Origin: Candidatus Stahliibacteriota bacterium CG08_land_8_20_14_0_20_40_26 | GTDB lineage: Bacteria > Hydrothermota > UBA3073 | NCBI GenBank assembly: GCA_002774315.1 | Contig: PEYP01000009.1 | Coordinates: 1-12,104 of the forward strand | Reading direction: 5' to 3' | DNA length: 12,104 nucleotides | Shown here: positions 5,087 through 11,773 of the stretch, in pieces | How the letters are laid out: every line of letters starts with the position of its first letter | How positions within the stretch are numbered: the first letter of the stretch is position 1 | Made by a program: the position numbers and the translations under genes | Notes under the pieces: model-generated | Told to the model about the DNA's origin: nothing | The model's database searches: none | The model's input: only the letters and a program-made list of their open reading frames with translations

Positions 5087-5456
5087 AAATTGGAGGTGCG
5101 TTAGATAATGCCTCTATCCCTTATATGATAATTGGGGGACAGGCAGTGCTTTTATATGGCGAGCCAAGTCTAACAAGAGATATTGATATAACACTTGGTA
5201 TAAACACTGACAAATTACCAAAACTTTTAACTGTTGTTGATGATATAGGTTCTATTCCCATACCAGAAGACTTAGAAACTTTTGTTAGAGAGACATAGAA
5301 GATGTGAAGTCAATAATTCTAAAAAATTCAAAATTTGATACAACTTACATAAGAAGATGGTTAAAGGAGTTCGATGCAACTGTCAAAGGTAAAGATTTTT
5401 TGAATTGCTTCGAGAAGATATTAGAGGAATTAAGAGCACAGAATGAAGATAGATGA
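5065..5456 (+). pseudogene. AbiEii/MNT-type nucleotidyltransferase, internally deleted and frameshifted
   Basis: The N-terminal part (5065-5298, 77 residues) has the nucleotidyltransferase core: IIGGQAVLLYGEPSLTRDID (22-41), with the GG of the first motif and metal ligands D39 and D41. After PEDLETFVRET the frame hits TAG at 5296-5298. A second frame resumes at 5289 with RDIEDVKSIILKN and continues for 55 residues (ending EKILEELRAQNEDR) to TGA at 5454-5456. In relatives this block is the C-terminal RDxEDVxxI segment. From memory of the family, roughly 50-60 residues between the two blocks are absent, including the third catalytic acidic residue. The two parts overlap on the bases AGAGAGACA, suggesting deletion through short homology. 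The gene should be inactive. Confidence 0.8.
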
Positions 5457-5556
5457 TAGGTGTCAGGGAGTGGTGCTGTAGTTAGTTAACTTATTGAGTT
5501 GGCTGCACTTGCTGCATTTATTGTTTTATGGAGTCTTTGATCTAATCTATTGAACT

Positions 5557-6501
5557 ATGGATAAATTAGCGTCTTTACGAAATGCCTACGGAGAGGCGCT
5601 TGTGGAGCTTGGAAGGATGCATAAAGAGATAGTGGTTCTTGATGCAGATCTCGCCTTCTCCACGAGGACAATAAAATTTAAGAAAGAATTCCCAGAACGT
5701 TTTTTTGATATGGGGATATCCGAGGCGGATATGATGGGGACAGCTGCTGGATTTGCCTCATCCGGCAAGGTGGTATTTGTCTCTACATTTGCCCTCTTTG
5801 CAACGGGCAGGGCATGGGAGCAGGTAAGGAGTGCCATCTCTTATCCAAACCTCTCTGTAAAGATTGTTGCCACGCATGGGGGAGTATCTGTTGGCGCAGA
5901 TGGAGTTTCGCATCATGCTGCTGAGGATATAGCAATAATGAGAGTTATCCCGAATATGAGAGTTATAATACCCTCAGATGCAGGACAGACAAAGTCCTTT
6001 ATCTACGAGGCATATAATACCCCCGGACCATTCTACATAAGGCTCACTAAACCTGATCTTCCTGTTATATATAAACATAGCGACCATTTCAAACTTGGCA
6101 AGGCAACAAAACTCATAGATGGGGAAGATGTAGCAATCATTGCCTGTGGGATTATGGTGTACTCGGCTCTAAAGACAGCAGAGAAATTAAAGAAAGGAGG
6201 TATCAGGGCAAAGGTGTTTGATATGGCAACCATCAAACCCATTGACAGGGATGCAGTGCTTGAGGCAGCAGAGACAGGGCGAATTGTGACCTGTGAAGAC
6301 CATTCTGTTGTTGGCGGATTGGGTGATGCAGTTGGGGATATTCTTCTCTCAGAACATCCCTGTTATCTCGCAAAGGTAGGTGTTAAGGACTGTTTTGCAG
6401 AATCAGGAAGCTGGGGAGAACTGCAAAAGAAATACGGTCTTGCCGAAGAAGATATATATAAAGCAGTAAAGAGATTGGTGGGGCGAAGGATAAAAGGGTA
6501 G
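5557..6501 (+). CDS. tkt: Transketolase, C-terminal subunit (pyrimidine-binding half)
   Basis: 314 residues, full length for the split C-terminal half. It supplies the pyrimidine-binding domain and the swivel domain to the ThDP active site completed by the N-half at 2543-3373. Visible features: RNAYGEALVELG (8-19); DADLAFST (29-36); the key FFDMGISEADMMGTAAGFA (49-67), where E56 would activate the cofactor; THGGVSVGADGVSHHAAEDIA (105-125); and IPSDAGQTK (137-145). The C-terminal domain holds the IACGIMVYSALKTAEKLKKGG pattern (197-217) and GLGDAVGD (264-271). ATG at 5557 fits the family N-terminus, but the nearest purine-rich stretch (GGAG at 5530-5533) is over 20 nt away, so a weak or leaderless-like start is possible. 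The gene follows the decayed nucleotidyltransferase and converges with the AbiE operon, with only 24 bp between stop codons. Confidence 0.95.
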   Translation: MDKLASLRNAYGEALVELGRMHKEIVVLDADLAFSTRTIKFKKEFPERFFDMGISEADMMGTAAGFASSGKVVFVSTFALFATGRAWEQVRSAISYPNLSVKIVATHGGVSVGADGVSHHAAEDIAIMRVIPNMRVIIPSDAGQTKSFIYEAYNTPGPFYIRLTKPDLPVIYKHSDHFKLGKATKLIDGEDVAIIACGIMVYSALKTAEKLKKGGIRAKVFDMATIKPIDRDAVLEAAETGRIVTCEDHSVVGGLGDAVGDILLSEHPCYLAKVGVKDCFAESGSWGELQKKYGLAEEDIYKAVKRLVGRRIKG

Positions 6502-6525
6502 GTAATTTCAAGAATAAAAAGGCGG

Positions 6526-7359
6526 TCATTGTGTGATATGTGAAGACCCGGTCTCACCCCGCAAACTTCTATATAAATTTTCCTTATTTAAAAATTCTAT
6601 ATCAGCATGATTCTCTAAAAAGCGGCCAACATCTCCTCTGACTTTCTCAACATCAAGTTCATCTACCTCCTTTTTCAACAGCTTTTTCCAATTTTCTCTT
6701 CTAATCTCAATATCTCTCCCAAAGGTTTGCTTTATAGCATTATTAAGCATCACAAAATTTGGTTCTAAATCTCTAAAGTTAGTCAGATACCATAACAAAT
6801 CATACCAATCTCTCCCCTTTGTATATTCCCTGCATAATAATGCATGAAGTTTTCCCGCGAATAGAGATGGTAAATCATAGTGGAGAATATAAAACATAAA
6901 AATAGAATCATAAAGAGTAACCTCTTCTTTACCCCCGAGAGGTGGACTTGTATCTATCTCAATTTTAATAGAAATTTTCTCATCTTTGTGAGGACTGATA
7001 CCGTATTCATACAATAAATCGGGGAATTTCAAGAAGGCATTATGGACTGTTTTTTCTAAACTGTATTTAATTTCTACTTTGTATCCCGCCAGGATAAGTT
7101 CTTTTTGACCCATCTCCAAAATTTTCAAAAAATTGTAACCCTTCGCCTTTTCGGACAGACTAAAATCCAAATCCTCTGAAAATCTTCTTATCTTAAAGAG
7201 GAATCTTAAAGCCGTCCCTCCAGTAAAAATAAGATTGTGGTAGATTTTCTTCCTGTAGAGAATATATAATAAGTACTTTTGAATATACTCCCGTAACCTG
7301 TTTTCGTTGTCCTGTCGAGGTGAGCTTTTATCTATAATTTCCCTAATGAAATCTTTCAT
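6526..7359 (-). CDS. abiEii: AbiEii toxin, type IV toxin-antitoxin nucleotidyltransferase
   Basis: 277 residues, a normal AbiEii length. AbiEii toxins are GTP-binding nucleotidyltransferase-like proteins that stop growth, giving bacteriostatic abortive infection. Motifs seen: FTGGTALRFLF (45-55), FSEDLDFSL (60-68) with D63 and D65, KIEID (132-136) with D136, and FAGKLHALL (167-175) followed by GRDWYDL (182-188), with K170, R183, D184 and D187 in family-conserved places. All key residues are present, so the toxin looks intact. The ATG (7357-7359) overlaps the antitoxin stop codon by one base (TAATG), typical of coupled translation. The DNA is visibly more AT-rich than the transketolase genes next to it, which would fit horizontal acquisition. 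Confidence 0.92.
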   Translation of the reverse strand: MKDFIREIIDKSSPRQDNENRLREYIQKYLLYILYRKKIYHNLIFTGGTALRFLFKIRRFSEDLDFSLSEKAKGYNFLKILEMGQKELILAGYKVEIKYSLEKTVHNAFLKFPDLLYEYGISPHKDEKISIKIEIDTSPPLGGKEEVTLYDSIFMFYILHYDLPSLFAGKLHALLCREYTKGRDWYDLLWYLTNFRDLEPNFVMLNNAIKQTFGRDIEIRRENWKKLLKKEVDELDVEKVRGDVGRFLENHADIEFLNKENLYRSLRGETGSSHITQ

Positions 7360-7997
7360 TATAAAACCCTGTATTTCTCCTCATATTGATTTATATAACA
7401 AATTAAATTCCTGGCAATCTCCTTTATCCTTTTATTATACTTTAAACTATAAGCACTCAGTCTTTTTTTATCTATAATCTCCAGGTTCTGTAACCGTAAA
7501 GATTCAAATTCAGAAAAGCGTCCCCTAAATTGATGATAAAAATAAAAATAATCCAAAAGAGCCTTTTCGGGCAAAGCAATAAAGAATTCCCGGTCTTTGT
7601 CTACCTCTTTCTTAACTCCAAAAAATAAATCCTCTTTTATTGAACGGTATTCAAATACACCCAAACAATTTTTTAAGCTTTTAGTTTTTTTGGTTGTTAT
7701 AGAGGTGAATACAGTTACTTTTTCAGGAATTAAGTCATAAAAACCAAAGGCATACTCTAAGCTCAAATATGATGGGGAAATCAAAAAATTAGCAATGAAG
7801 AGACAGGGGGGTTCTCTCTTTCTATAATTATCGTTGAAAATATATACCCCCCTTTTTAGAGGTAGAACATAACCTTTTATTATCCATTCCCTTACCTGAC
7901 GTCTTAAGTTCCGAGTATTATCGGAGTATAAAGGAAATGTACTCGAATCAATCAAGGGAACCTGGTTATAAATTTTTAAGAATTCTCCGAATTTCAT
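7359..7997 (-). CDS. abiEi: AbiEi antitoxin, winged-helix transcriptional repressor
   Basis: 212 residues. In type IV systems AbiEi counteracts the toxin without binding it and represses its own operon through an N-terminal winged-helix domain. Here residues about 1-58 form that domain, ending in the typical LPLKRGVYIFND (45-56). The C-terminal antitoxin domain shows PSYLSLEYAFGFYDLIPEK (75-93) and FIALPEKALLDYFYF (139-153), both hallmark blocks. ATG 7995-7997 is preceded by an AAAGA stretch and an 18-bp palindrome that probably serves as its operator. It is the first gene of a two-gene operon with abiEii, with its own strong promoter upstream. Confidence 0.92.
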   Translation of the reverse strand: MKFGEFLKIYNQVPLIDSSTFPLYSDNTRNLRRQVREWIIKGYVLPLKRGVYIFNDNYRKREPPCLFIANFLISPSYLSLEYAFGFYDLIPEKVTVFTSITTKKTKSLKNCLGVFEYRSIKEDLFFGVKKEVDKDREFFIALPEKALLDYFYFYHQFRGRFSEFESLRLQNLEIIDKKRLSAYSLKYNKRIKEIARNLICYINQYEEKYRVL

Positions 7998-8005
7998 TTC
8001 TTTAT

Positions 8006-8023
8006 ATTGATAATTTTATCAAT
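8006..8023 (-). promoter_or_regulatory. Predicted AbiEi operator, 18-bp inverted repeat
   Basis: ATTGATAA and TTATCAAT form perfect 8-bp arms around a 2-bp centre. The site lies in the abiE leader between the predicted transcript start and the antitoxin ATG. AbiEi proteins are known to bind inverted repeats near their promoter and autorepress; binding here is inferred. Confidence 0.6.
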
Positions 8024-8047
8024 TTACGGAAATAAAATGCAGACTAA

Positions 8048-8076
8048 ATTGTAACACAAAAAGGGTAAAGAGTCAA
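8048..8076 (-). promoter_or_regulatory. Predicted promoter of the abiE operon
   Basis: Read on the minus strand: TTGACT (8076-8071), 17-bp spacer, TACAAT (8053-8048), with TG one base before the -10. Expected start near 8041, giving a leader of about 44 nt that contains the inverted-repeat operator. Confidence 0.7.
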
Positions 8077-8101
8077 GAAAAAATTCAGTACTTCTCAACT
8101 T

Positions 8102-8769
8102 CTAAATTCTCAGAACCTTAGTATCATTTTCTAAATCTAATATCTCTATGAGTTGACGAAAGTCGGTTATAGAGAATTTTGACACCGCTTTTACCTCTTC
8201 TGCCCGCGGTTCAAATGCAATACCAAGCCCGACTGATCTCAAAACAGGAATATCATTTTCGTTATCACCCACTGCACAAACCTCGCCTAAGGATATATTA
8301 TGTTTCTCTATTATCTCTTTAAGAATATCAAGTTTTTTAAAAAGCGGAACATCACAGACCGCCTCACCTGTAAACACATCATTCCTCCTTAAAAGCCTGT
8401 TCGATAAGCAGTAGTCTATGCCGAGGTCGTTTTGTACCCTCTCGGCAACAAGGTCCACCCCACTTGAGAGTATCATATTCTGTATCTCCCTCTAAGTTTT
8501 GGTATGATATCTCTTACGCCCTTACTGTAAGGAGGAGGGAAAATTCCCTTCTTAACCCTCTTGACAGATATACCCTCGAGAAGTCTTGCATTTGCACTCA
8601 CCCATTTCTCGTATAACTCTAACCTGGGAAGATAGTAAGCAGTGAGTTGGTCAAACTCTCCCTTCAACCCTGCTGCAAAGCCAATGGCGTCCCAGGAACC
8701 ATACCACCTCGAGTTCTCATATTTTACAAGTGTGCCGTCAAGATCAAATACTATAAGTTTTATATCCAT
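8102..8769 (-). pseudogene. SerB-like HAD-superfamily phosphatase, interrupted by a frameshift
   Basis: The N-terminal part starts at ATG 8767-8769 with MDIKLIVFDLDGTLV; motif I is DLDGT with nucleophile D9 and D11. The open frame extends further upstream to 8880, but that extension translates repeat DNA and is rejected. The frame stops at 8473-8475 after IPKLRGRYRI. The C-terminal part is in another frame: MILSSGVDLVAERV (from ATG 8474-8476; motif II Ser), VPLFKK (43-48; motif III Lys), and GDNENDIP (70-77; motif IV acids), ending KVLRI at 8102. Together they make a complete HAD-IB enzyme of about 220 residues, resembling archaeal-type phosphoserine phosphatase. Adding one G to the GGG at 8488-8490 restores a single frame. 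Stop and restart overlap as ATGA, so two coupled polypeptides are conceivable, but a frameshift mutation or sequencing error is simpler. Exact substrate is unknown. Confidence 0.8.
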
Positions 8770-8787
8770 AGGTTGACGCTCTATAAA

Positions 8788-8825
8788 AGACACAAAGATT
8801 TCAGATTTTAGATTGTAGATTGTAG
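8788..8825. repeat. CACAAAG plus TTTCAGATTTTAGATTGTAG dispersed repeat
   Basis: Gacacaaag (8789-8797) is followed by gatttcagattttagattgtagattgtag. The same kind of unit occurs at 3418-3449 and, inverted, at 1761-1791. It lies directly upstream of the HAD gene start, so it forms most of that gene's leader. Confidence 0.7.
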
Positions 8826-8870
8826 TGTATCTTATGTTATAATTTTGCAATTTGCATTTTTCATTTGGAG

Positions 8871-9542
8871 TTAAAAGCATCCAGTGTAACCCAAATCTAA
8901 TGCCCTGCCTATTTTTTTACCCGTTATATCTCTAAATGTGACCTGAAGTAGCACACCCTCAAAATTTACTCTTGCCCCGAGTCCAAGCAAATTCCAGGCT
9001 TCTCCAGCAGGATAAATGGAATAATCCCCCACAATGCTGAACGAAGAAGAAAGATTAAAGGCTACACCGCCAAAGAAACCTGTTTCCCCGTCTTTTGTGT
9101 TGTAGTTTACGCCAACCCCGCTCTGGAGTATACCAATATCCTTACCCAAAAGTCCGTATATCCCTTTCGATCTCACTTCAAAATCGTCCTCCTTAACATC
9201 CCAGTCATATCCCTGAGAATCAAAGCCCAGAATAACACGGGGGATAAGGGATGCCTCCTCCAGAACAAGTATTCTCACTTCAATGCCAGGATTTTTATAA
9301 AACAGCGGGTCTTCATATCCAAGTATCTTTTCACCTCCGTAAGAGATCCCGATAGAGAGCCCCTGAAACGGGACGCTTGAGAGTCTAGCAAGTAAACTCC
9401 CCTCAGGCCCAATCCTTATAGATACTGAATAGTCCCCTTGTAACATCATCGCCGGGAAGGGAGAATCTATAAAATACTGGGCATAAAGAGGGACAGAAAC
9501 CACCAGACAGACAAAAATAAAGGTTACTATCTTATTTCTCAT
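8871..9542 (-). CDS. Outer-membrane beta-barrel protein, YjbH-like family
   Basis: 223 residues from the ATG at 9540-9542. This start was chosen over the ATG 15 bp upstream because the G-rich GTGGGGGGTG just before it can act as ribosome binding site and because it gives a clean signal peptide: MRNKIVTFIFVCLVVSVPLYAQ (basic end, hydrophobic core, small residues before the cut). The mature part alternates hydrophobic and polar residues with frequent glycines and aromatics, as in a beta-barrel: LSIGISYGGEKILGYEDP, RVILGFDSQGYDWDV, GVGVNYNTKDGETGFFGGVAFN and others. The GISYGGE and LGFDSQGY blocks resemble uncharacterised YjbH-like barrels of candidate-phylum bacteria. The C-terminus ends in Phe (TGCF), as many outer-membrane proteins do. 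Likely located in the outer membrane; cargo or function unknown. It lies downstream of pgpH on the same strand. Confidence 0.75.
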   Translation of the reverse strand: MRNKIVTFIFVCLVVSVPLYAQYFIDSPFPAMMLQGDYSVSIRIGPEGSLLARLSSVPFQGLSIGISYGGEKILGYEDPLFYKNPGIEVRILVLEEASLIPRVILGFDSQGYDWDVKEDDFEVRSKGIYGLLGKDIGILQSGVGVNYNTKDGETGFFGGVAFNLSSSFSIVGDYSIYPAGEAWNLLGLGARVNFEGVLLQVTFRDITGKKIGRALDLGYTGCF

Positions 9543-9572
9543 CACACCCCCCACCATAGAAATATCAAAAAT

Positions 9573-9628
9573 TAATCACAGATTACACCGATTTACAGAC
9601 ACTGATTACACAGATTTTCACAGATTAT
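9573..9628. repeat. AATCTGTGTAATCAGTG-type repeat between pgpH and the barrel gene
   Basis: Imperfect units taatcacagattacaccg, atttacagacactgattac and acagattttcacagatt follow one another. Same family as 1891-1982 and 2470-2532. Confidence 0.7.
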
Positions 9629-9635
9629 ATGAAGA

Positions 9636-9685
9636 GTTGGTCTGTTAGATAGGCTGTTTAAATTCCAACTAACTAACAAACCAAC
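9636..9685. repeat. Imperfect inverted repeat with AACTAACAAACC tandem units after pgpH
   Basis: GTTGGTCTGTTAGATAG (9636-9652) pairs with CTAACTAACAAACCAAC (9669-9685), 15 of 17 positions, over a 16-base loop. The right arm is part of an AACTAACAAACC tandem that reaches the pgpH stop codon. It could act as a transcription end signal for pgpH on the minus strand, though no T-run follows. Confidence 0.5.
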
Positions 9686-9700
9686 CAACTAACAAACTAA

Positions 9701-11773
9701 TTACCTTTTTGCATTATCGTCACTATATGCGACCCTTGGATGAAAAACCCCTATGAGTATTGGATAGAATGCATCCTTTATCTTTTTCAAGTCCTGCATT
9801 GTGAGATCAACATTATCTAATTCGTCCTCGTCCATCCTCTTGTGGATTATTTTTTCTATCTGTTCCTTTATTCTGATTGATGTTGGCTTTTCAAGACTTC
9901 GGACAGACGCTTCAACTGCATCTGCCAGCATAACAAGAGCGGCCTCCTTCGTGTGTGGAGAGGGACCCTCATATCTGAAATCTTCCTGGTTTACATCCTG
10001 ATCCTCCTCTTTTGCTTTGTAATAAAGGGACTCCATAAGAGTCTTCCCATGATGCTCCTTAATAATATCTATAATCTCTGATGGTAATCTCTCCCTTTTT
10101 GCCCTCTCCACGCCATCCTTTACATGCATGCGTAGTATGCTTGCACTTATTTTGGGTCTCAGGGTATCATGGGGATTCTCTGTTTCTTTCTGATTCTCTA
10201 TGAAGTAAATAGGATTCTTCAGCTTTCCTATATCATGATAGTAAGCTCCCGCTCTTGCAAGTAGGGAATTTGCAAACACACTAGATGCAGCACTCTCAAC
10301 CATAGAGGCAATCAATATGGAATGGTTATAGGTACCCGGCGCCTGTATAGATAATGCCGTAAGGAGAGGTCTGTTTAAGTCCGTGAGCTCTACCAATGTG
10401 AGGTCCGTAGTTATACCGAATGCTCTCTCAAAAAGAGGCAGTAACCCAAGCGCCAGCACACCACTGCCGATACCACCGAGTGCTGAAAACCCAAGAGAAG
10501 TAACTATAGTCCCATAATCCATTCTCTTGTATAGTTCAAAGATGAAAGTAATAATAATAGATATAATTGCCAAAAGGGGAATTGCCTTTGAAAAATCCGA
10601 AAATTTCTTTACCTTGCTCGCAACAAAGATGGACAACACCCCAACAGGCAAAGTAAACAGGGCCCCGATTCTCCCCAATCCTATAAACATAGCTAACAGG
10701 AAAGACAGGGGGACAACAGCGGCTATAGCAGGCCCCCCACTAATGAGTATTGTAACCAGAACACTTCCCATAGCAACAGGAATTACATAAGGAGAAAATC
10801 CACTTCGCGCCACAACACTCGAAACAAAAATGATAAGCAACCAGACTATCGCTATGAGTAACAACTTCCTCGTATCAAATAATATTCTCCTTTTAACAAA
10901 GTATAATAGGACAAGAAAAACCAACACACAAAGCACAAAGAGAAGATTTCTTCCAAAAATTTCAGTGTTAACCTTCTTTCCACCGGTCTCAATGGCAAGT
11001 GAAGACAACTTTTCTATTGCCTCCTTTGTGATGGGGTCGTGTGCCCTTGCTATCATTTCCCCCTTTAAAACGACTCCTTTCGTCAGCTTCGCTGCCTCTG
11101 CTGCAAGATGTCTCTTCTCCTCCGTTATCTCTTTCATATAAATCAGGTTTGGCCTTATAGAGTGCCTTATTATCTCAACGAGTGCCCTTACTTTTTCCTC
11201 GTCCCCCAAAAGAAGCTCCATTCCTTTCTCCTTTGTAAACATAATTGCAGATTCAACATCAAGAATGTCAGTCTTTGTCTCTTCACTATCCTTTCTCTTC
11301 ACAACAATCTCTCTCTTGGAGCCAAACTCTATGGAATGCAAGTCATCCACAACACCCTTTTCCATAATCTGCATTATTATCTTCTCCGCCAGTCGTTTAA
11401 AATATCTCTTGTTTGCCCCTATTGTCATCCTCGTAAGCGAATCTACTCCTTCATAGTTCTGAAAGAAAAGGGCCAGGCGTTGCAGGCATTCACCAGCTGC
11501 ATCCTCGTCAACACGAAGGATAGGAGCAATAGATTCCATTGCCCGTCTTCTCTCATTCTCAAGTTCTACCTTGCTTTTTCTTATAGCGAAAGTATAAGGA
11601 GCTATATAATCATTAGTGGCAATATCGCCCTCTTTTAATACAGGAACACCTTGTCTTCTGGCAGGGTAGAGGAGATTGAGTATAATAATCACCACTACAA
11701 AAAGGAACACCTTATGCGTTAGAGGATTTTTCAAAAACAGCGTTATCCTCTCTCTTCTTATCATTCTTTTCAT
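9701..11773 (-). CDS. pgpH: PgpH-type cyclic-di-AMP phosphodiesterase (7TM-HD membrane protein)
   Basis: 690 residues, the usual PgpH/YqfF size. The family degrades the second messenger c-di-AMP to pApA at the inner membrane. Order of domains: short basic cytoplasmic tail; first membrane helix (about 22-36, FLFVVVIIILNLL); large extracytoplasmic 7TMR-HDED domain (about 40-272); a block of hydrophobic helices (about 275-445); and a cytoplasmic HD domain. The HD metal ligands are visible: H484 in APGTYNHS, H513-D514 in AYYHDIGKLKNP, H574-H575 in KEHHGK, and D618 in MLADAVEAS. The ATG at 11771-11773 is supported by GAGG four bases upstream on the minus strand; a second ATG three codons later is possible. 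The first 62 bp overlap the end of phoH, indicating one operon. The usual next gene in many bacteria, ybeY, is absent here; a repeat-containing spacer and a beta-barrel gene follow instead. Confidence 0.95.
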   Translation of the reverse strand: MKRMIRRERITLFLKNPLTHKVFLFVVVIIILNLLYPARRQGVPVLKEGDIATNDYIAPYTFAIRKSKVELENERRRAMESIAPILRVDEDAAGECLQRLALFFQNYEGVDSLTRMTIGANKRYFKRLAEKIIMQIMEKGVVDDLHSIEFGSKREIVVKRKDSEETKTDILDVESAIMFTKEKGMELLLGDEEKVRALVEIIRHSIRPNLIYMKEITEEKRHLAAEAAKLTKGVVLKGEMIARAHDPITKEAIEKLSSLAIETGGKKVNTEIFGRNLLFVLCVLVFLVLLYFVKRRILFDTRKLLLIAIVWLLIIFVSSVVARSGFSPYVIPVAMGSVLVTILISGGPAIAAVVPLSFLLAMFIGLGRIGALFTLPVGVLSIFVASKVKKFSDFSKAIPLLAIISIIITFIFELYKRMDYGTIVTSLGFSALGGIGSGVLALGLLPLFERAFGITTDLTLVELTDLNRPLLTALSIQAPGTYNHSILIASMVESAASSVFANSLLARAGAYYHDIGKLKNPIYFIENQKETENPHDTLRPKISASILRMHVKDGVERAKRERLPSEIIDIIKEHHGKTLMESLYYKAKEEDQDVNQEDFRYEGPSPHTKEAALVMLADAVEASVRSLEKPTSIRIKEQIEKIIHKRMDEDELDNVDLTMQDLKKIKDAFYPILIGVFHPRVAYSDDNAKR

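Noticed and set aside
4874..5456. Working toxin-antitoxin or defence pair
   Set aside because: The nucleotidyltransferase is missing its middle part and is frameshifted, so the pair cannot function as read.
8770..8880. N-terminal extension of the HAD phosphatase to an upstream ATG
   Set aside because: It translates dispersed repeat DNA and overlaps the end of the beta-barrel gene; the family N-terminus fits the ATG at 8767-8769.
9543..9557. Upstream ATG (9555-9557) as start of the beta-barrel protein
   Set aside because: No ribosome binding site precedes it, while the G-rich stretch between the two ATGs fits the second one, which also gives a standard signal peptide.
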